Under the pieces are notes generated by a model. That model saw only the letters and a list, made by a program, of their open reading frames with translations. It ran no database searches and had not been told where the DNA came from. Of a stretch of DNA of 64,000 nucleotides, positions 17,122-26,353 are shown piece after piece. Source of the DNA: Gammaproteobacteria bacterium (GTDB taxonomy: Bacteria; Pseudomonadota; Gammaproteobacteria; S012-40); contig JAOUHV010000004.1 of assembly GCA_029884425.1 (NCBI GenBank), positions 1 through 64,000 of the forward strand, given 5' to 3'. Each line of letters starts with the position of its first letter. Within the stretch, counting starts at the first letter, position 1. The position numbers and the translations under genes are program-made.

Positions 17122-18540
17122 CTAAAGTCGCATGTGAGCGGCGATGGCCGCAGCAATAGCGCCGGCCAATTCGCGCGGCGGACGACGGGTTGAGTAGTTG
17201 GAAAGCTCCGGGTGAGCCTCAACAAAGCCGGTATTGACGATCCCGGAGCGGAATTCCTCGGTTTTGAGTATTTGTTTTTGGTACGGAATCGTGGTTTTTA
17301 CGCCGTTGACTGTGATGTCATCGAGTGCGCGTTCAGCCCTGCGCAGCAATGCCTCCCACGTCAGTGCCCAAACGGTGAGTTTGACACACATGGAATCGTA
17401 GTAGGGTGGAATGACGTAACCGCTGTAAATGGCGCTGTCGGTGCGAATGCCTGGTCCGCCTGGCGCGAAGTAGCGGGTAATGCGACCAAAGCTGGGAAGA
17501 AAATCGTTTTTGGGGTCTTCGGCGTTGATGCGAAACTCCATGGCAAAACCGCGTTTTTGCACCTCAGACTGTTTGTATTGCAGCGGCAGGCCCGAGGCAA
17601 TGCGAATTTGCTCCTGCACAATATCGATGCCGGTGATTTGTTCGGTGACGGTGTGTTCCACCTGCACACGCGTGTTCATTTCCATGAAGTAAAACTGGCC
17701 GGTGTGGTCGAGCAGGAATTCGACCGTGCCGGCATTCTCGTAACCAACAAAGCTGGCGGCCTTGACGCCGTATTCCCCCACCAGTTGGCGTTGAGCTTCA
17801 CTCAATTGTGGTGAGGGGGCAATTTCGATCAACTTTTGATGGCGGCGTTGTACCGAGCAGTCGCGTTCAAACAGGTGAATCACGTTGCCATGGCTGTCGG
17901 CCAAAATCTGGACTTCGATGTGCTTGGGGTTGACGATGCATTTTTCCATGAACACATCGGCGACGCCGAAGGCTTTGGTGGCTTCGGAAATAACTCGGTC
18001 GTAGTTTTTGCGCAGATCGGCTTCGGTGTCGCAACGACGAATGCCGCGTCCTCCACCGCCTGAAGTGGCTTTGAGCATGACAGGGTAGCCAATCTGGCTG
18101 GCCAGTGCGACGGCGTCGTCCAGGCTGCGCAGATTATCTTCGGTGCCGGGGATGACCGGGACGCCCGCAGACTTCATGGCGCGGCGTGCTTCGGTTTTGT
18201 CGCCCATGCGGTGAATGATTTCTGCAGAGGGGCCGATGAATTTGATGCCGCGGCGTTCGCAGGCTTTGGCCAGTTCCTGGTTTTCAGAGAGGAAACCGTA
18301 GCCCGGATGGAGTGCATCGCAGCCAGTGGCGACTGCCAGGTTAACAATCCGGTGAACATTCAGATAGCCGGCGACGGAGTCAGGACCAATATTATAGGCT
18401 TCGTCGGCCTTTTTTACGTGGAGGGCATGGCGGTCAGGCTCGGCATAAATGGCGACCGATTTGATGCCCATTTCGGAGCAGGCCCGCACAATACGTACAG
18501 CGATTTCACCTCGGTTGGCAATCAGGACTTTCTTGATCAA
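17122..18540 (-). CDS. pycA: Pyruvate carboxylase subunit A (biotin carboxylase)
   Basis: 472 residues from TTG at 18540, preceded by AAGGGAG five bases upstream and matching the usual family start (IKKVLIANRGEIAVRIVRA). An in-frame ATG at 18612 would add a 24-residue charged tail not seen in the family. The ATP-grasp enzyme shows GYGFLSEN, KATSGGGGRGIRR (glycine-rich ATP loop), FMEMNTRVQVEHTVTE (catalytic Glu/Arg) and MEFRINAEDP. It carboxylates biotin on subunit B using ATP and bicarbonate. The close AccC homologue of acetyl-CoA carboxylase is excluded mainly by pairing with pycB, 24 bases downstream. Confidence 0.9.
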   Translation of the reverse strand: MIKKVLIANRGEIAVRIVRACSEMGIKSVAIYAEPDRHALHVKKADEAYNIGPDSVAGYLNVHRIVNLAVATGCDALHPGYGFLSENQELAKACERRGIKFIGPSAEIIHRMGDKTEARRAMKSAGVPVIPGTEDNLRSLDDAVALASQIGYPVMLKATSGGGGRGIRRCDTEADLRKNYDRVISEATKAFGVADVFMEKCIVNPKHIEVQILADSHGNVIHLFERDCSVQRRHQKLIEIAPSPQLSEAQRQLVGEYGVKAASFVGYENAGTVEFLLDHTGQFYFMEMNTRVQVEHTVTEQITGIDIVQEQIRIASGLPLQYKQSEVQKRGFAMEFRINAEDPKNDFLPSFGRITRYFAPGGPGIRTDSAIYSGYVIPPYYDSMCVKLTVWALTWEALLRRAERALDDITVNGVKTTIPYQKQILKTEEFRSGIVNTGFVEAHPELSNYSTRRPPRELAGAIAAAIAAHMRL

Positions 18541-18627
18541 AGGGACTCCCTTCTTTCGTTCGTGTTTCCTGTCGGATGCCTCTGCCGGGATTTCAGCAGT
18601 AGACGTATTCAACGTAATTAACGGATT

Positions 18628-18656
18628 CTTCTACGTAAATCCCTGGTTTTTGTCAA
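18628..18656 (-). promoter_or_regulatory. Predicted sigma70 promoter for pycA-pycB-maf
   Basis: On the minus strand TTGACA (18656-18651), a 17-base spacer, then TAGAAG (18633-18628). A perfect -35 and a fair -10 lie about 90 bases upstream of the TTG start. Confidence 0.6.
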
Positions 18657-18704
18657 GTTGCACACCATTGTCGGCGGCTAGCGTTGTGAATTTTAACCAT
18701 TTTT

Positions 18705-18733
18705 TTGACAGCGGGGCTTTGCGCAGCTATCAT
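18705..18733 (+). promoter_or_regulatory. Predicted sigma70 promoter for yceD-rpmF-plsX, almost leaderless
   Basis: TTGACA (18705-18710), exactly 17 bases, TATCAT (18728-18733). The expected transcription start (about 18739-18741) lies only 2-4 bases before the yceD ATG at 18743, so the mRNA would have practically no 5' leader. Confidence 0.75.
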
Positions 18734-18742
18734 TGCGCCCCA

Positions 18743-19267
18743 ATGCCCGGTCAACTGCCAGAACGCGTCGATCCCGTGCTGCTTGCCAATAGACAAGTCA
18801 CAGGGTCTAAACGCTACAAACTTAGTCAAATGCACCGCCTTTCGGACAACCTGTACGGGGAGTTAGGGGAGGTTGAGGCGCGTTTTTCCTTTTTTATGGA
18901 AGGACGACGTCCGACGGTTGCAGGCGAACTGAAAGGTGGGTTGCCCTTGCAATGTCAGTGTTGCATGCAACGCTTTGTGGTTCCGGTGGATCACCAGTTC
19001 AAACTGGCGGTGGTGGCGGGGCTGCAAGAGGCAGAGGAATTGCCAGAAGACATTGACCCGCTGTTACTGAACGAGGATAGCCTCATTCTGGCAGAGCTGG
19101 TTGAAGATGAATTATTGCTGTTGCTGCCCTTCGTGCCTTTGCACCCGGAAGGCTTGTGTACAACGGATGTTGTGCCGGTTTCCGAGGAAGAAGAAGTGCA
19201 CGAGGTTGAGCAGAAGCGGAACCCGTTTGCGGTGTTGGCAGACCTGAAACGCAACGGGAAAAACTGA
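18743..19267 (+). CDS. yceD: Large ribosomal RNA subunit accumulation protein (DUF177)
   Basis: 174 residues from ATG at 18743; the open frame continues upstream into the pycA region but family similarity begins with PGQLPERVDPVLLANRQ. The zinc-like CQCCMQRF motif in the middle corresponds to CxRC in E. coli YceD, and the C-terminus ends in RNPFAVLADLKRN as is typical. YceD is needed for normal 23S rRNA levels. It lies 27 bases upstream of rpmF, the conserved yceD-rpmF pair. There is no ribosome-binding site to speak of before the ATG, which agrees with the nearly leaderless promoter. Confidence 0.93.
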   Translation: MPGQLPERVDPVLLANRQVTGSKRYKLSQMHRLSDNLYGELGEVEARFSFFMEGRRPTVAGELKGGLPLQCQCCMQRFVVPVDHQFKLAVVAGLQEAEELPEDIDPLLLNEDSLILAELVEDELLLLLPFVPLHPEGLCTTDVVPVSEEEEVHEVEQKRNPFAVLADLKRNGKN

Positions 19268-19294
19268 GTTAAGAAGGTCATTTAGGAGATAATC

Positions 19295-19492
19295 ATGGCT
19301 GTTCAAAAGAGTCGTAAAAGTCGTTCTGCGCGCGGTATGCGCCGTGCCCACGATGCACTGTCTACCCCAGCGGTTTCTGTAGATAGCAAAACTGGTGAGA
19401 CTCACATTCGTCACCACATTACCCCAGATGGTTTCTACCGTGGTCGTCGCGTGATCGAGCCCAAGGAAACTTTCGTAGAAGATCAAGAGTAA
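19295..19492 (+). CDS. rpmF: 50S ribosomal protein L32
   Basis: 65 residues: [22 protein letters not shown] is the conserved basic N-terminus, followed by [21 protein letters not shown]. It has no cysteine pairs, so it is the zinc-free form of bL32. A consensus AGGAG lies before the ATG. It sits between yceD and plsX as in most Gammaproteobacteria. Confidence 0.97.
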   Translation: MAVQKSRKSRSARGMRRAHDALSTPAVSVDSKTGETHIRHHITPDGFYRGRRVIEPKETFVEDQE

Positions 19493-19502
19493 AGGTTGAG
19501 GC

Positions 19503-20525
19503 TTGGCTTCGACAATTTCCCTGGATGCCATGGGGGGAGATCACGGTGTATCCGTGGTCGTCCCCGCCGCGCTAACGGCATTAAAGCAAAACCCGTCCCT
19601 CAAATTGATTTTGGTTGGTGATCAGGCCGCCATTACGTCCGTCTTGCGCGAGCATGGTGCGGATGTGAATGGGCGCTTGAGCATTCATCATGCCTCCCAG
19701 GTGGTTGGTATGGATGAAGCGCCTTCATCAGCCCTGCGTTCCAAAAAAGATTCTTCCATGCGCGTTGCCATCGACCTGGTAAAAGAAGGTCGGGCGGATG
19801 CGTGTGTGAGCGCCGGTAACACCGGTGCGTTGATGGCTACCGCGCGTTTTGTACTCAAAACCCTGCCGGGTATCGACCGGCCCGCGATTATTTCCGCGTT
19901 GCCGACCATGCGTGGTCAGTGTCATATGCTGGATTTGGGTGCCAATATTGATTCGTCACCGGAGCATCTGTTCCAGTTTGCGGTCATGGGTTCGGTGTTG
20001 ACCTCGGCGGTGTGCAATATTGAAAAGCCGACCGTTGGCTTGCTCAATATCGGCGAAGAGGAAATCAAGGGTGGTGAGATCATCAAGCAGGCAGCCAAAA
20101 TGCTGCAGGCCAGCGAGCTGAATTATTACGGCTTCGTGGAAGGTGATGATATTTACAAAGGTACCGTTGATGTTGTGGTTGCCGATGGTTTTGTGGGTAA
20201 CGTCGCACTGAAAACCAGTGAAGGCGTGGCGCGCATGATCATTCAATTCCTCAAGCAGGAATTCAAAGGCAGCGTACTGGGCAAAATGGCGGGCTTGATC
20301 GCCAGACCCGTATTCAAATCCTTTGGTCGTCGCATTGATCCCGGTCGCTACAACGGCGCTAGTTTGGTTGGTTTGCGTGGTATCGTGGTTAAAAGTCACG
20401 GCAGCGCAGATACCAGTTCATTTGCCAACGCGATTAACGTTGCAGTGAAAGAAGTGGACTACAATGTTCCCGCGCGTATTGAGCGCGAGCTACAAACCAT
20501 GTTGGTGGAAAGGCGGGCGGTTTGA
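19503..20525 (+). CDS. plsX: Phosphate acyltransferase PlsX
   Basis: 340 residues from TTG at 19503. Family motifs are [10 protein letters not shown] at the N-terminus, GNTGALMA near 105, LDLGANID, and the C-terminal [11 protein letters not shown]. PlsX converts acyl-ACP to acyl-phosphate for PlsY, the first committed step of one route to phosphatidic acid. It starts 10 bases after rpmF with a weak GGTTGAGG ribosome site. The stop overlaps the fabH start (TTGA), suggesting translational coupling. Confidence 0.96.
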   Translation: MASTISLDAMGGDHGVSVVVPAALTALKQNPSLKLILVGDQAAITSVLREHGADVNGRLSIHHASQVVGMDEAPSSALRSKKDSSMRVAIDLVKEGRADACVSAGNTGALMATARFVLKTLPGIDRPAIISALPTMRGQCHMLDLGANIDSSPEHLFQFAVMGSVLTSAVCNIEKPTVGLLNIGEEEIKGGEIIKQAAKMLQASELNYYGFVEGDDIYKGTVDVVVADGFVGNVALKTSEGVARMIIQFLKQEFKGSVLGKMAGLIARPVFKSFGRRIDPGRYNGASLVGLRGIVVKSHGSADTSSFANAINVAVKEVDYNVPARIERELQTMLVERRAV

Positions 20526-21490
20526 AATATTCACGCATCATTGGTACGGGCAGTTATCTGCCAGAAAAAATTGTCACCAACCATGATCTGGAAAAGATGG
20601 TGGACACCAGTGATGAATGGATTGTCGAGCGCACGGGTATTTCTCAGCGCCACGTTGCTGCCGATGGGCAAACAACGTGTGATCTGGCATTTGCTGCTGC
20701 GCAGCGCGCCATTGTGGCTGCGGGTATCGACAAGAATGATATTGACCTGATTGTTGTTGCGACAACAACGGCAGACCGCGTATTTCCCAGTACTGCCTGT
20801 TTGCTGCAAGACAAATTGGACATCCACGGATGTCCTGCATTTGATATTCAGGCAGTCTGCTCCGGCTTTGTGTATGCCGTGAGTGTGGTTGATCAGTTTA
20901 TTCGCACGGGCGCAGCCAAAACAGCGCTGGTGGTCGGCGCTGAAACCCTGTCACGCATTCTGGATTGGAATGATCGCACTACTTGCGTTTTGTTCGGTGA
21001 CGGTGCGGGCGCAGTGGTGATTCAGGCTAGCGATCAACCGGGTATTTTGTCGACCCATATTCATGCCGATGGCCAGTACAAAGAACTGCTGACAACCAAT
21101 GGCGGCATTTCTGAAAACGCGCAGGCGCTGATGAGTGGTGAAATTGCCATTCAGATGAAGGGCAACGAAGTTTTCAAAACTGCGGTGAACACGCTGGGCG
21201 ACATCGTCGACGAGACGCTGGCTGCCAACGGCATGGAAAAATCGGACATCGATTGGTTGGTGCCGCACCAGGCCAATATTCGCATCATTGCTGCGACGGC
21301 CAAGAAATTAAAAATGCCGATGGAGCGCGTGGTAACCACGGTGGCGACGCACGGTAATACCTCGGCGGCCTCTATTCCTCTGGCGCTGGATGTCGCAGTT
21401 CGCGACGGCCGTATCCAGCGTGGTGAAACGGTCCTCATGGAAGCCTTCGGTGGAGGCTTTACCTGGGGTTCGGTGTTGATGAAATTCTAA
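20522..21490 (+). CDS. fabH: 3-oxoacyl-ACP synthase III (KASIII)
   Basis: 322 residues from TTG at 20522, overlapping plsX by four bases. The catalytic triad is visible: C113 in [11 protein letters not shown]249 in LVPHQANIR and N279 in THGNTSAAS. The C-terminus [16 protein letters not shown] is typical. FabH condenses acetyl-CoA with malonyl-ACP to start fatty acid synthesis. Pseudomonas aeruginosa lacks fabH at this locus, so this lineage keeps the more general plsX-fabH-fabD order. Confidence 0.97.
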   Translation: MKYSRIIGTGSYLPEKIVTNHDLEKMVDTSDEWIVERTGISQRHVAADGQTTCDLAFAAAQRAIVAAGIDKNDIDLIVVATTTADRVFPSTACLLQDKLDIHGCPAFDIQAVCSGFVYAVSVVDQFIRTGAAKTALVVGAETLSRILDWNDRTTCVLFGDGAGAVVIQASDQPGILSTHIHADGQYKELLTTNGGISENAQALMSGEIAIQMKGNEVFKTAVNTLGDIVDETLAANGMEKSDIDWLVPHQANIRIIAATAKKLKMPMERVVTTVATHGNTSAASIPLALDVAVRDGRIQRGETVLMEAFGGGFTWGSVLMKF

Positions 21491-21512
21491 AATTTACGGA
21501 GCAATTCTTCGT

Positions 21513-22439
21513 ATGACGACTGCGTTTGTTTTTCCCGGTCAAGGGTCTCAATCGCTGGGCATGATGGCCGATTTGGCCGCCCAGTTTCCCGTAGTTACCG
21601 ATACGTTTGCTCAGGCCTCTGAGGCACTGGGATACGATCTGTGGAATTTGGTTCAGAACGGTCCAGAAGAAAAGCTGAACGAGACCGACAAAACTCAGCC
21701 TGCCATGTTGGCAGCGGGCGTGGCGGCTTGGCGCGTGTGGCAGGAAAAGGGTGGAGCGATGCCCGCTTTCCTGGCCGGACACAGCTTGGGTGAGTACACT
21801 GCGCTGGTTGCCGGTGGCGCCATCGCGTTTGCAGATGCGGTGTCACTGGTGGCTGATCGCGGACGCTTTATGCAGGAAGCCGTGCCTGCGGGTACTGGCG
21901 CGATGGCCGCGATTCTGGGACTGGAAGATGCTCAGGTGGCTGAAGTGTGTGATGCGGCTTCGCAGGGCGAAGTGTTGCAGCCAGTGAATTTTAACAGCCC
22001 CGGTCAGGTGGTGATTGCCGGTACCGCTACGGCGGTGCAGCGTGCTGTGCCGGTGGCGACAGAAAAAGGCGCCAAGCGCGCAATTATTTTGCCTGTGAGC
22101 GTGCCTTCTCATTGCGATTTGATGCGCCCAGCCGCTGAGCGTTTGGCGGTGCGTCTGGCGGGCATTTCGATTCAGGCACCAAGCATTCCTGTGCTGCATA
22201 ATGCAGACGTGGCAGCCTATAGTGATGCCGACAAAATTCGCGACGCGTTGGTGCGTCAGTTGTACAGCCCGGTGCGTTGGGTGGAAACTGTCCAGTGGTT
22301 TGAAGCCAAAGGCGTGACCACGATTGTTGAGTGTGGCCCAGGCAAGGTGTTGGCTGGCTTGAATAAACGCATTGTGCGTACAATGTCAGCCTTTCCCGTG
22401 TTGGATGTAGACAGTTTAAACAAGGCTCTGGCCGGTTAA
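21513..22439 (+). CDS. fabD: Malonyl-CoA:ACP transacylase
   Basis: 308 residues, full length. FVFPGQGSQSLGM at the N-terminus and AGHSLGEYTALVAGG with nucleophile S91 mark the acyltransferase. VSVPSHCDLM contains the catalytic histidine and ECGPGKVLAGL is the C-terminal family motif. It transfers malonate from CoA to ACP. ACGGAG lies upstream of ATG. It is in the fab operon, 22 bases after fabH. Confidence 0.97.
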   Translation: MTTAFVFPGQGSQSLGMMADLAAQFPVVTDTFAQASEALGYDLWNLVQNGPEEKLNETDKTQPAMLAAGVAAWRVWQEKGGAMPAFLAGHSLGEYTALVAGGAIAFADAVSLVADRGRFMQEAVPAGTGAMAAILGLEDAQVAEVCDAASQGEVLQPVNFNSPGQVVIAGTATAVQRAVPVATEKGAKRAIILPVSVPSHCDLMRPAAERLAVRLAGISIQAPSIPVLHNADVAAYSDADKIRDALVRQLYSPVRWVETVQWFEAKGVTTIVECGPGKVLAGLNKRIVRTMSAFPVLDVDSLNKALAG

Positions 22440-22465
22440 GTGTGAGCACAGAGGGAGGAATACCG

Positions 22466-23209
22466 TTGAGTTTAGATAATCAAGTTGTACTGGTGACTGG
22501 CGCGACGCGCGGCATCGGTCGCGCGATTGCGCTGGCGTTGGGCGAGCAGGGGGCCGTGGTTATCGGCACTGCTACCAGCGAATCAGGGGCAGAGACCATT
22601 TCCAACACACTGAATGAAAAAGGTGTTAAAGGAAAAGGTTTGGTATTGGACGTGTCCAGCAGTGAATCGGTGGATGCGACAATGAAGGCGATTGCCAGTG
22701 AGTTCGGTACGCCGACGATTCTGGTGAACAATGCAGGTATTACGCGCGACAATTTGATGATGCGCATGTCCGATGATGAATGGGACTCGGTCATCAACAC
22801 CAATTTGTCGTCTGTATTTCGCCTGTCCAAAGCCTGCTTGCGGGGCATGATGAAGGCGCGTCACGGGCGTATTATTTCGATCGCCTCGGTGGTTGGTGCA
22901 ATGGGTAATCCCGGTCAGGCCAACTATGCGGCGGCCAAGGCGGGTATCATGGGCTTTAGCAAGGCGTTGGCGCGCGAAGTGGCGTCACGCAATATTACAG
23001 TCAACGTGATCGCGCCCGGTTTTATTGAAACTGATATGACCGCTGTTTTGCCTGAGGCGCAGAAAGAAACGCTGAAGGCTCAGATTCCATTGGGATGCCT
23101 GGGGACACCCGAAGACATCGCGGCAGCGGTGGTCTATTTGGCATCGCCCAGCGGACGTTACATTACCGGCCAGACACTGCATGTGAATGGCGGGATGCAC
23201 ATGAGCTAA
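22466..23209 (+). CDS. fabG: 3-oxoacyl-ACP reductase
   Basis: 247 residues from TTG at 22466, which has GGAGGA six bases upstream and gives the normal length; GTG at 22442 would add eight unrelated residues that contain the ribosome site itself. SDR motifs: VTGATRGIGRAIA (NADPH loop), NNAGITRDNLMM, SIASVVG (catalytic Ser), NYAAAKAG (Tyr and Lys), and the C-terminal YITGQTLHVNGGMHMS. It reduces 3-oxoacyl-ACP in elongation. Confidence 0.96.
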   Translation: MSLDNQVVLVTGATRGIGRAIALALGEQGAVVIGTATSESGAETISNTLNEKGVKGKGLVLDVSSSESVDATMKAIASEFGTPTILVNNAGITRDNLMMRMSDDEWDSVINTNLSSVFRLSKACLRGMMKARHGRIISIASVVGAMGNPGQANYAAAKAGIMGFSKALAREVASRNITVNVIAPGFIETDMTAVLPEAQKETLKAQIPLGCLGTPEDIAAAVVYLASPSGRYITGQTLHVNGGMHMS

Positions 23210-23251
23210 GGCTAATCGACATACAAATGGCTGGGTTTTACGCCGAAATTG

Positions 23252-23280
23252 TTGGACATCTGATAACTTTCCAATACAAT
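23252..23280 (+). promoter_or_regulatory. Predicted sigma70 promoter for acpP
   Basis: TTGGAC (23252-23257), 17 bases, TACAAT (23275-23280), 46 bases upstream of the acpP ATG. A separate acpP promoter fits the very high ACP demand. Confidence 0.7.
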
Positions 23281-23326
23281 ACGGCCCCAGCAAAATACTG
23301 ACCCTTATTTCGGAGGAATAGAGAAA

Positions 23327-23563
23327 ATGAGCAGCATCGAAGAACGCGTAAAGAAGATCGTTGTTGAGCAATTGGGCGTTAAAGAAGAAGAAGTTAGCAA
23401 CGAAGCTTCTTTCGTAGATGACCTGGGTGCCGATTCTCTGGACACGGTTGAGCTGGTAATGGCTCTGGAAGAAGAATTCGAAACTGAAATTCCTGACGAA
23501 GAAGCTGAGAAAATCACCACTGTTCAGCAGGCGATTGACTACATCAACTCCAGCAAGGGCTAA
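23327..23563 (+). CDS. acpP: Acyl carrier protein
   Basis: 78 residues, acidic, with the phosphopantetheine site GADSLD (S37) and the helix [20 protein letters not shown]. It carries growing acyl chains. A strong ribosome site (CGGAGGAA) lies before ATG. The gene has its own predicted promoter and is followed by a terminator that would separate it partly from fabF. Confidence 0.98.
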   Translation: MSSIEERVKKIVVEQLGVKEEEVSNEASFVDDLGADSLDTVELVMALEEEFETEIPDEEAEKITTVQQAIDYINSSKG

Positions 23564-23595
23564 TTTGCCTCGGTGTTGAGATAGCTTGTTAGAAT

Positions 23596-23629
23596 AAGGC
23601 CGCAACCCTTTCCGGTAGCGGCCTTTTTT
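23596..23629 (+). terminator. Intrinsic terminator between acpP and fabF
   Basis: AAGGCCGC, 14-base loop, GCGGCCTT, then TTTTA. Being 28 bases upstream of the fabF start, it would lower fabF relative to acpP through partial read-through. Confidence 0.85.
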
Positions 23630-23656
23630 ATTGATTGATTGACGAGGGGGTTAACC

Positions 23657-24895
23657 TTGGCTGGAAGACGCGTAGTAATCACAGGTCTGGGGGCGGTATC
23701 GCCACTGGGTTTGAATGTCGCTGACACCTGGGCGGGTATTCTCGCGGGTAAGAGCGGGATTCGTCCATTGGAGCATTTCGATACCACGGATTTTTCCGTG
23801 CGCTTTGGTGGTTCCGTATGGGGCTTTGATGCATCGACCATTATGTCGCCCAAAGAGGCGCGTAAAATGGACGTGTTCATCCATTACGGCATCGCAGCGG
23901 CTCAGGAAGCAATGGCTGATTCAGGCATTGAAGTGACTGAGGAAAATGCCGAGCGCATCGGTGTGGCGATTGGTTCTGGTATCGGTGGTCTGACTGGTAT
24001 TGAAGCCGGTCGCGTGGCCTTTGATAAAGGCGGTCCACGTAAGATTTCCCCGTTCTTCGTTCCAAGTAACATCATCAACATGATTTCGGGCAACTTCTCA
24101 ACCATGAATGGTTTGAAAGGCCCCAATTTTGCCATCGTTACTGCCTGTACCACGGGTACGCATAACATTGGCGAAGCGGCGCGTATCATTAAGTACGGCG
24201 ATGCCGATGTGATGATTGCCGGTGGTGCGGAAATGGCAACCAGTCCGACCGGTCTGGGTGGCTTTGCTGCGGCACGTGCGCTGTCTACGCGTAACGAAGA
24301 TCCGCAGGCAGCCAGTCGTCCTTGGGATAAAGACCGTGATGGTTTCGTGCTGAGTGATGGTGCCGGTGTTGTTGTGCTGGAAGAATACGAACACGCCAAA
24401 GCGCGCGGTGCGAAAATCTACGCTGAAGTTATCGGTTACGGCATGAGTGCGGATGCATATCACATGACTCTGCCACCTCCCGGTGGTGAAGGCGCGATGC
24501 GCTGCATGCGCAATGCGTTGCGTGATGCCAAGATCAATCCTGATCAAATCAGCTACATCAACGCGCACGGTACTTCTACGCCTGCCGGCGACGTGGCTGA
24601 GACTCAGGCGGTGAAATCAGTGATGGGTGCAGCAGCGAAGAAAGTGGCTGTCAGCTCTACCAAGTCCATGACAGGTCACATGTTGGGTGCTGCGGGCGGT
24701 ATCGAAGCCGTGTTCAGCGCGCTGGCGATTCGCGATCAGGTTGCTCCACCGACCATCAATTTGGACAATCCCGATCCTGAATGTGATCTGGACTACGTGC
24801 CGCACACGGCGCGTCAGATGAATGTGGATATCGTTGTTTCCAACTCCTTCGGTTTTGGTGGCACCAACGGTACTATCGTTCTGCGTAAAGTCTAA
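23657..24895 (+). CDS. fabF: 3-oxoacyl-ACP synthase II (KASII)
   Basis: 412 residues from TTG at 23657 (GAGGGGG six bases upstream); an earlier in-frame TTG at 23639 lacks such a site. Active-site Cys (about 164) lies in [12 protein letters not shown], with His in [12 protein letters not shown] and in [15 protein letters not shown]. The C-terminus [19 protein letters not shown] is typical. It elongates acyl-ACP and sets the palmitoleate/vaccenate balance. It is fourth in a run of fab genes beginning with TTG. Confidence 0.96.
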   Translation: MAGRRVVITGLGAVSPLGLNVADTWAGILAGKSGIRPLEHFDTTDFSVRFGGSVWGFDASTIMSPKEARKMDVFIHYGIAAAQEAMADSGIEVTEENAERIGVAIGSGIGGLTGIEAGRVAFDKGGPRKISPFFVPSNIINMISGNFSTMNGLKGPNFAIVTACTTGTHNIGEAARIIKYGDADVMIAGGAEMATSPTGLGGFAAARALSTRNEDPQAASRPWDKDRDGFVLSDGAGVVVLEEYEHAKARGAKIYAEVIGYGMSADAYHMTLPPPGGEGAMRCMRNALRDAKINPDQISYINAHGTSTPAGDVAETQAVKSVMGAAAKKVAVSSTKSMTGHMLGAAGGIEAVFSALAIRDQVAPPTINLDNPDPECDLDYVPHTARQMNVDIVVSNSFGFGGTNGTIVLRKV

Positions 24896-24901
24896 GGGAT
24901 G

Positions 24902-24934
24902 CGGACCGCTCCTGACGGGGCGGTCCGGCTCTTT
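24902..24934 (+). terminator. Probable terminator after fabF
   Basis: CGGACCGC, ten-base loop, GCGGTCCG, followed by GCTCTTTG. The stem is strong but the T-run is broken, so read-through into pabB is possible. Confidence 0.55.
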
Positions 24935-24964
24935 GTTCGGTGATTTCACGGAGATTACCGTCTG

Positions 24965-26353
24965 ATGAACGTCAAACGTTTCACCCAGAAAATTCCCGGA
25001 TCTTTCGATCTCTTATCCCTGCACGAATTTCGTCCTGAGCGTTACCCTTATCTGTTGGAAAGCGTTGCCAAGGGGACGGTCAATTCCCGTTACGATATTT
25101 TGTTTGCCTTCCCCGGCTCATCATTGGTGTTGAATGACTTTTTGGGACACCAAGGTCATATTCCGATGCGTCTGAAGGGCAATGATTTTCTAAAAAATCT
25201 CGATTTCTGGATGCAGCTGGAACCAAAGATCAAGGAAGAAGTTCCCGATCTGCCGTTTCACGGCGGCTGGTTTGTTTATCTTTCCTACGAGGTGGCTGCG
25301 CAGGTGGAGCCATCGCTGAAGCTACCGATGTTGCCGCGCAGTTTGCCGGTGGCGTTTGCAACACGCTGTCCTGCGGCAGTGATTCAGGATCATCACGAGC
25401 AGTGTCTGTATCTGGTTGCTGAAGGGGAAGAAGATTTTCGTTTGCAGGCGATGATTGACGATGTTGCGTTGTTACAGCAAACATCTGCCAAAGAAAATAG
25501 ATCCGTTAAAATCAAAAATCTCGAAGAAGAAAATCCGCAGCGATATATCGATGCTGTGAAGTCGGTACACGACTATATTCTTGCGGGCGATGTTTTTCAG
25601 GCAAACGTTTCGCGTCTGTGGCAGGCGGAACTGGATGGGCGATATCGGCCCAGTGAATTGTATCGGCGACTGCGTCTTTCCAATCCTGCCCCGTTTGCCG
25701 GATTGGCCCGATGGCAACAGGCCAGCATTATCAGTTCTTCGCCTGAGCGCTTGTTGCGCGTGAAAGGACGGACGGCGCAGACCCGTCCCATTGCTGGCAC
25801 ACGGCCACGTACTCGCGATGAGCATGGGCAGTTTTCGTCGCAGCGGGATCAGGCAGCGATTGATGAATTAATCCATCATCCCAAAGAGCGCGCAGAGCAT
25901 GTGATGTTGATCGATCTGGAGCGTAATGATCTGGGGCGCGTGTGTGTCCCGGGCACGGTGCAGGTGGATGAGTTTATGGTGCTGGAATCTTATGAGCATG
26001 TGCACCATATTGTTTCAAATGTGCGAGGCGAATTGCGGGACGATGTCAGTGCCGGTGACGCGCTTCGAGCAGTGTTTCCTGGGGGAACGATTACCGGTTG
26101 CCCCAAGGTTCGCTGCATGGAGATTATTGCAGAGCTGGAACAGAAACCGCGCGAGGCCTATACGGGCTCTATGGGATATGTGAATTTAAACGGTGATATG
26201 GATTTGAATATACTGATTCGGACGTTGATCCAGGATGGCAACCAGGTTCAGTTTCGTGCAGGTGCGGGGTTGGTGATGGATTCCATCGCTGAAAATGAAG
26301 TGGACGAGACTGTGGCAAAGGCTCGCGGTATGTTAATGGCGCTCATGGGATGA
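24965..26353 (+). CDS. pabB: Aminodeoxychorismate synthase component I
   Basis: 462 residues. The N-terminal anthranilate-synthase-like domain (FDLLSLHEFRPERYPYLLES, HGGWFVYLSYEVAAQVEP) is followed by the chorismate-binding domain with DVFQANVSRLWQ, RPIAGTRPR, LIDLERNDLGRVC, ESYEHVHHIVSNVRG and FPGGTITGCPKVR. PabB aminates chorismate with ammonia supplied by PabA, which is not in this window. The four-base overlap with pabC (ATGA) and the shared pathway support PabB over TrpE. Confidence 0.94.
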   Translation: MNVKRFTQKIPGSFDLLSLHEFRPERYPYLLESVAKGTVNSRYDILFAFPGSSLVLNDFLGHQGHIPMRLKGNDFLKNLDFWMQLEPKIKEEVPDLPFHGGWFVYLSYEVAAQVEPSLKLPMLPRSLPVAFATRCPAAVIQDHHEQCLYLVAEGEEDFRLQAMIDDVALLQQTSAKENRSVKIKNLEEENPQRYIDAVKSVHDYILAGDVFQANVSRLWQAELDGRYRPSELYRRLRLSNPAPFAGLARWQQASIISSSPERLLRVKGRTAQTRPIAGTRPRTRDEHGQFSSQRDQAAIDELIHHPKERAEHVMLIDLERNDLGRVCVPGTVQVDEFMVLESYEHVHHIVSNVRGELRDDVSAGDALRAVFPGGTITGCPKVRCMEIIAELEQKPREAYTGSMGYVNLNGDMDLNILIRTLIQDGNQVQFRAGAGLVMDSIAENEVDETVAKARGMLMALMG

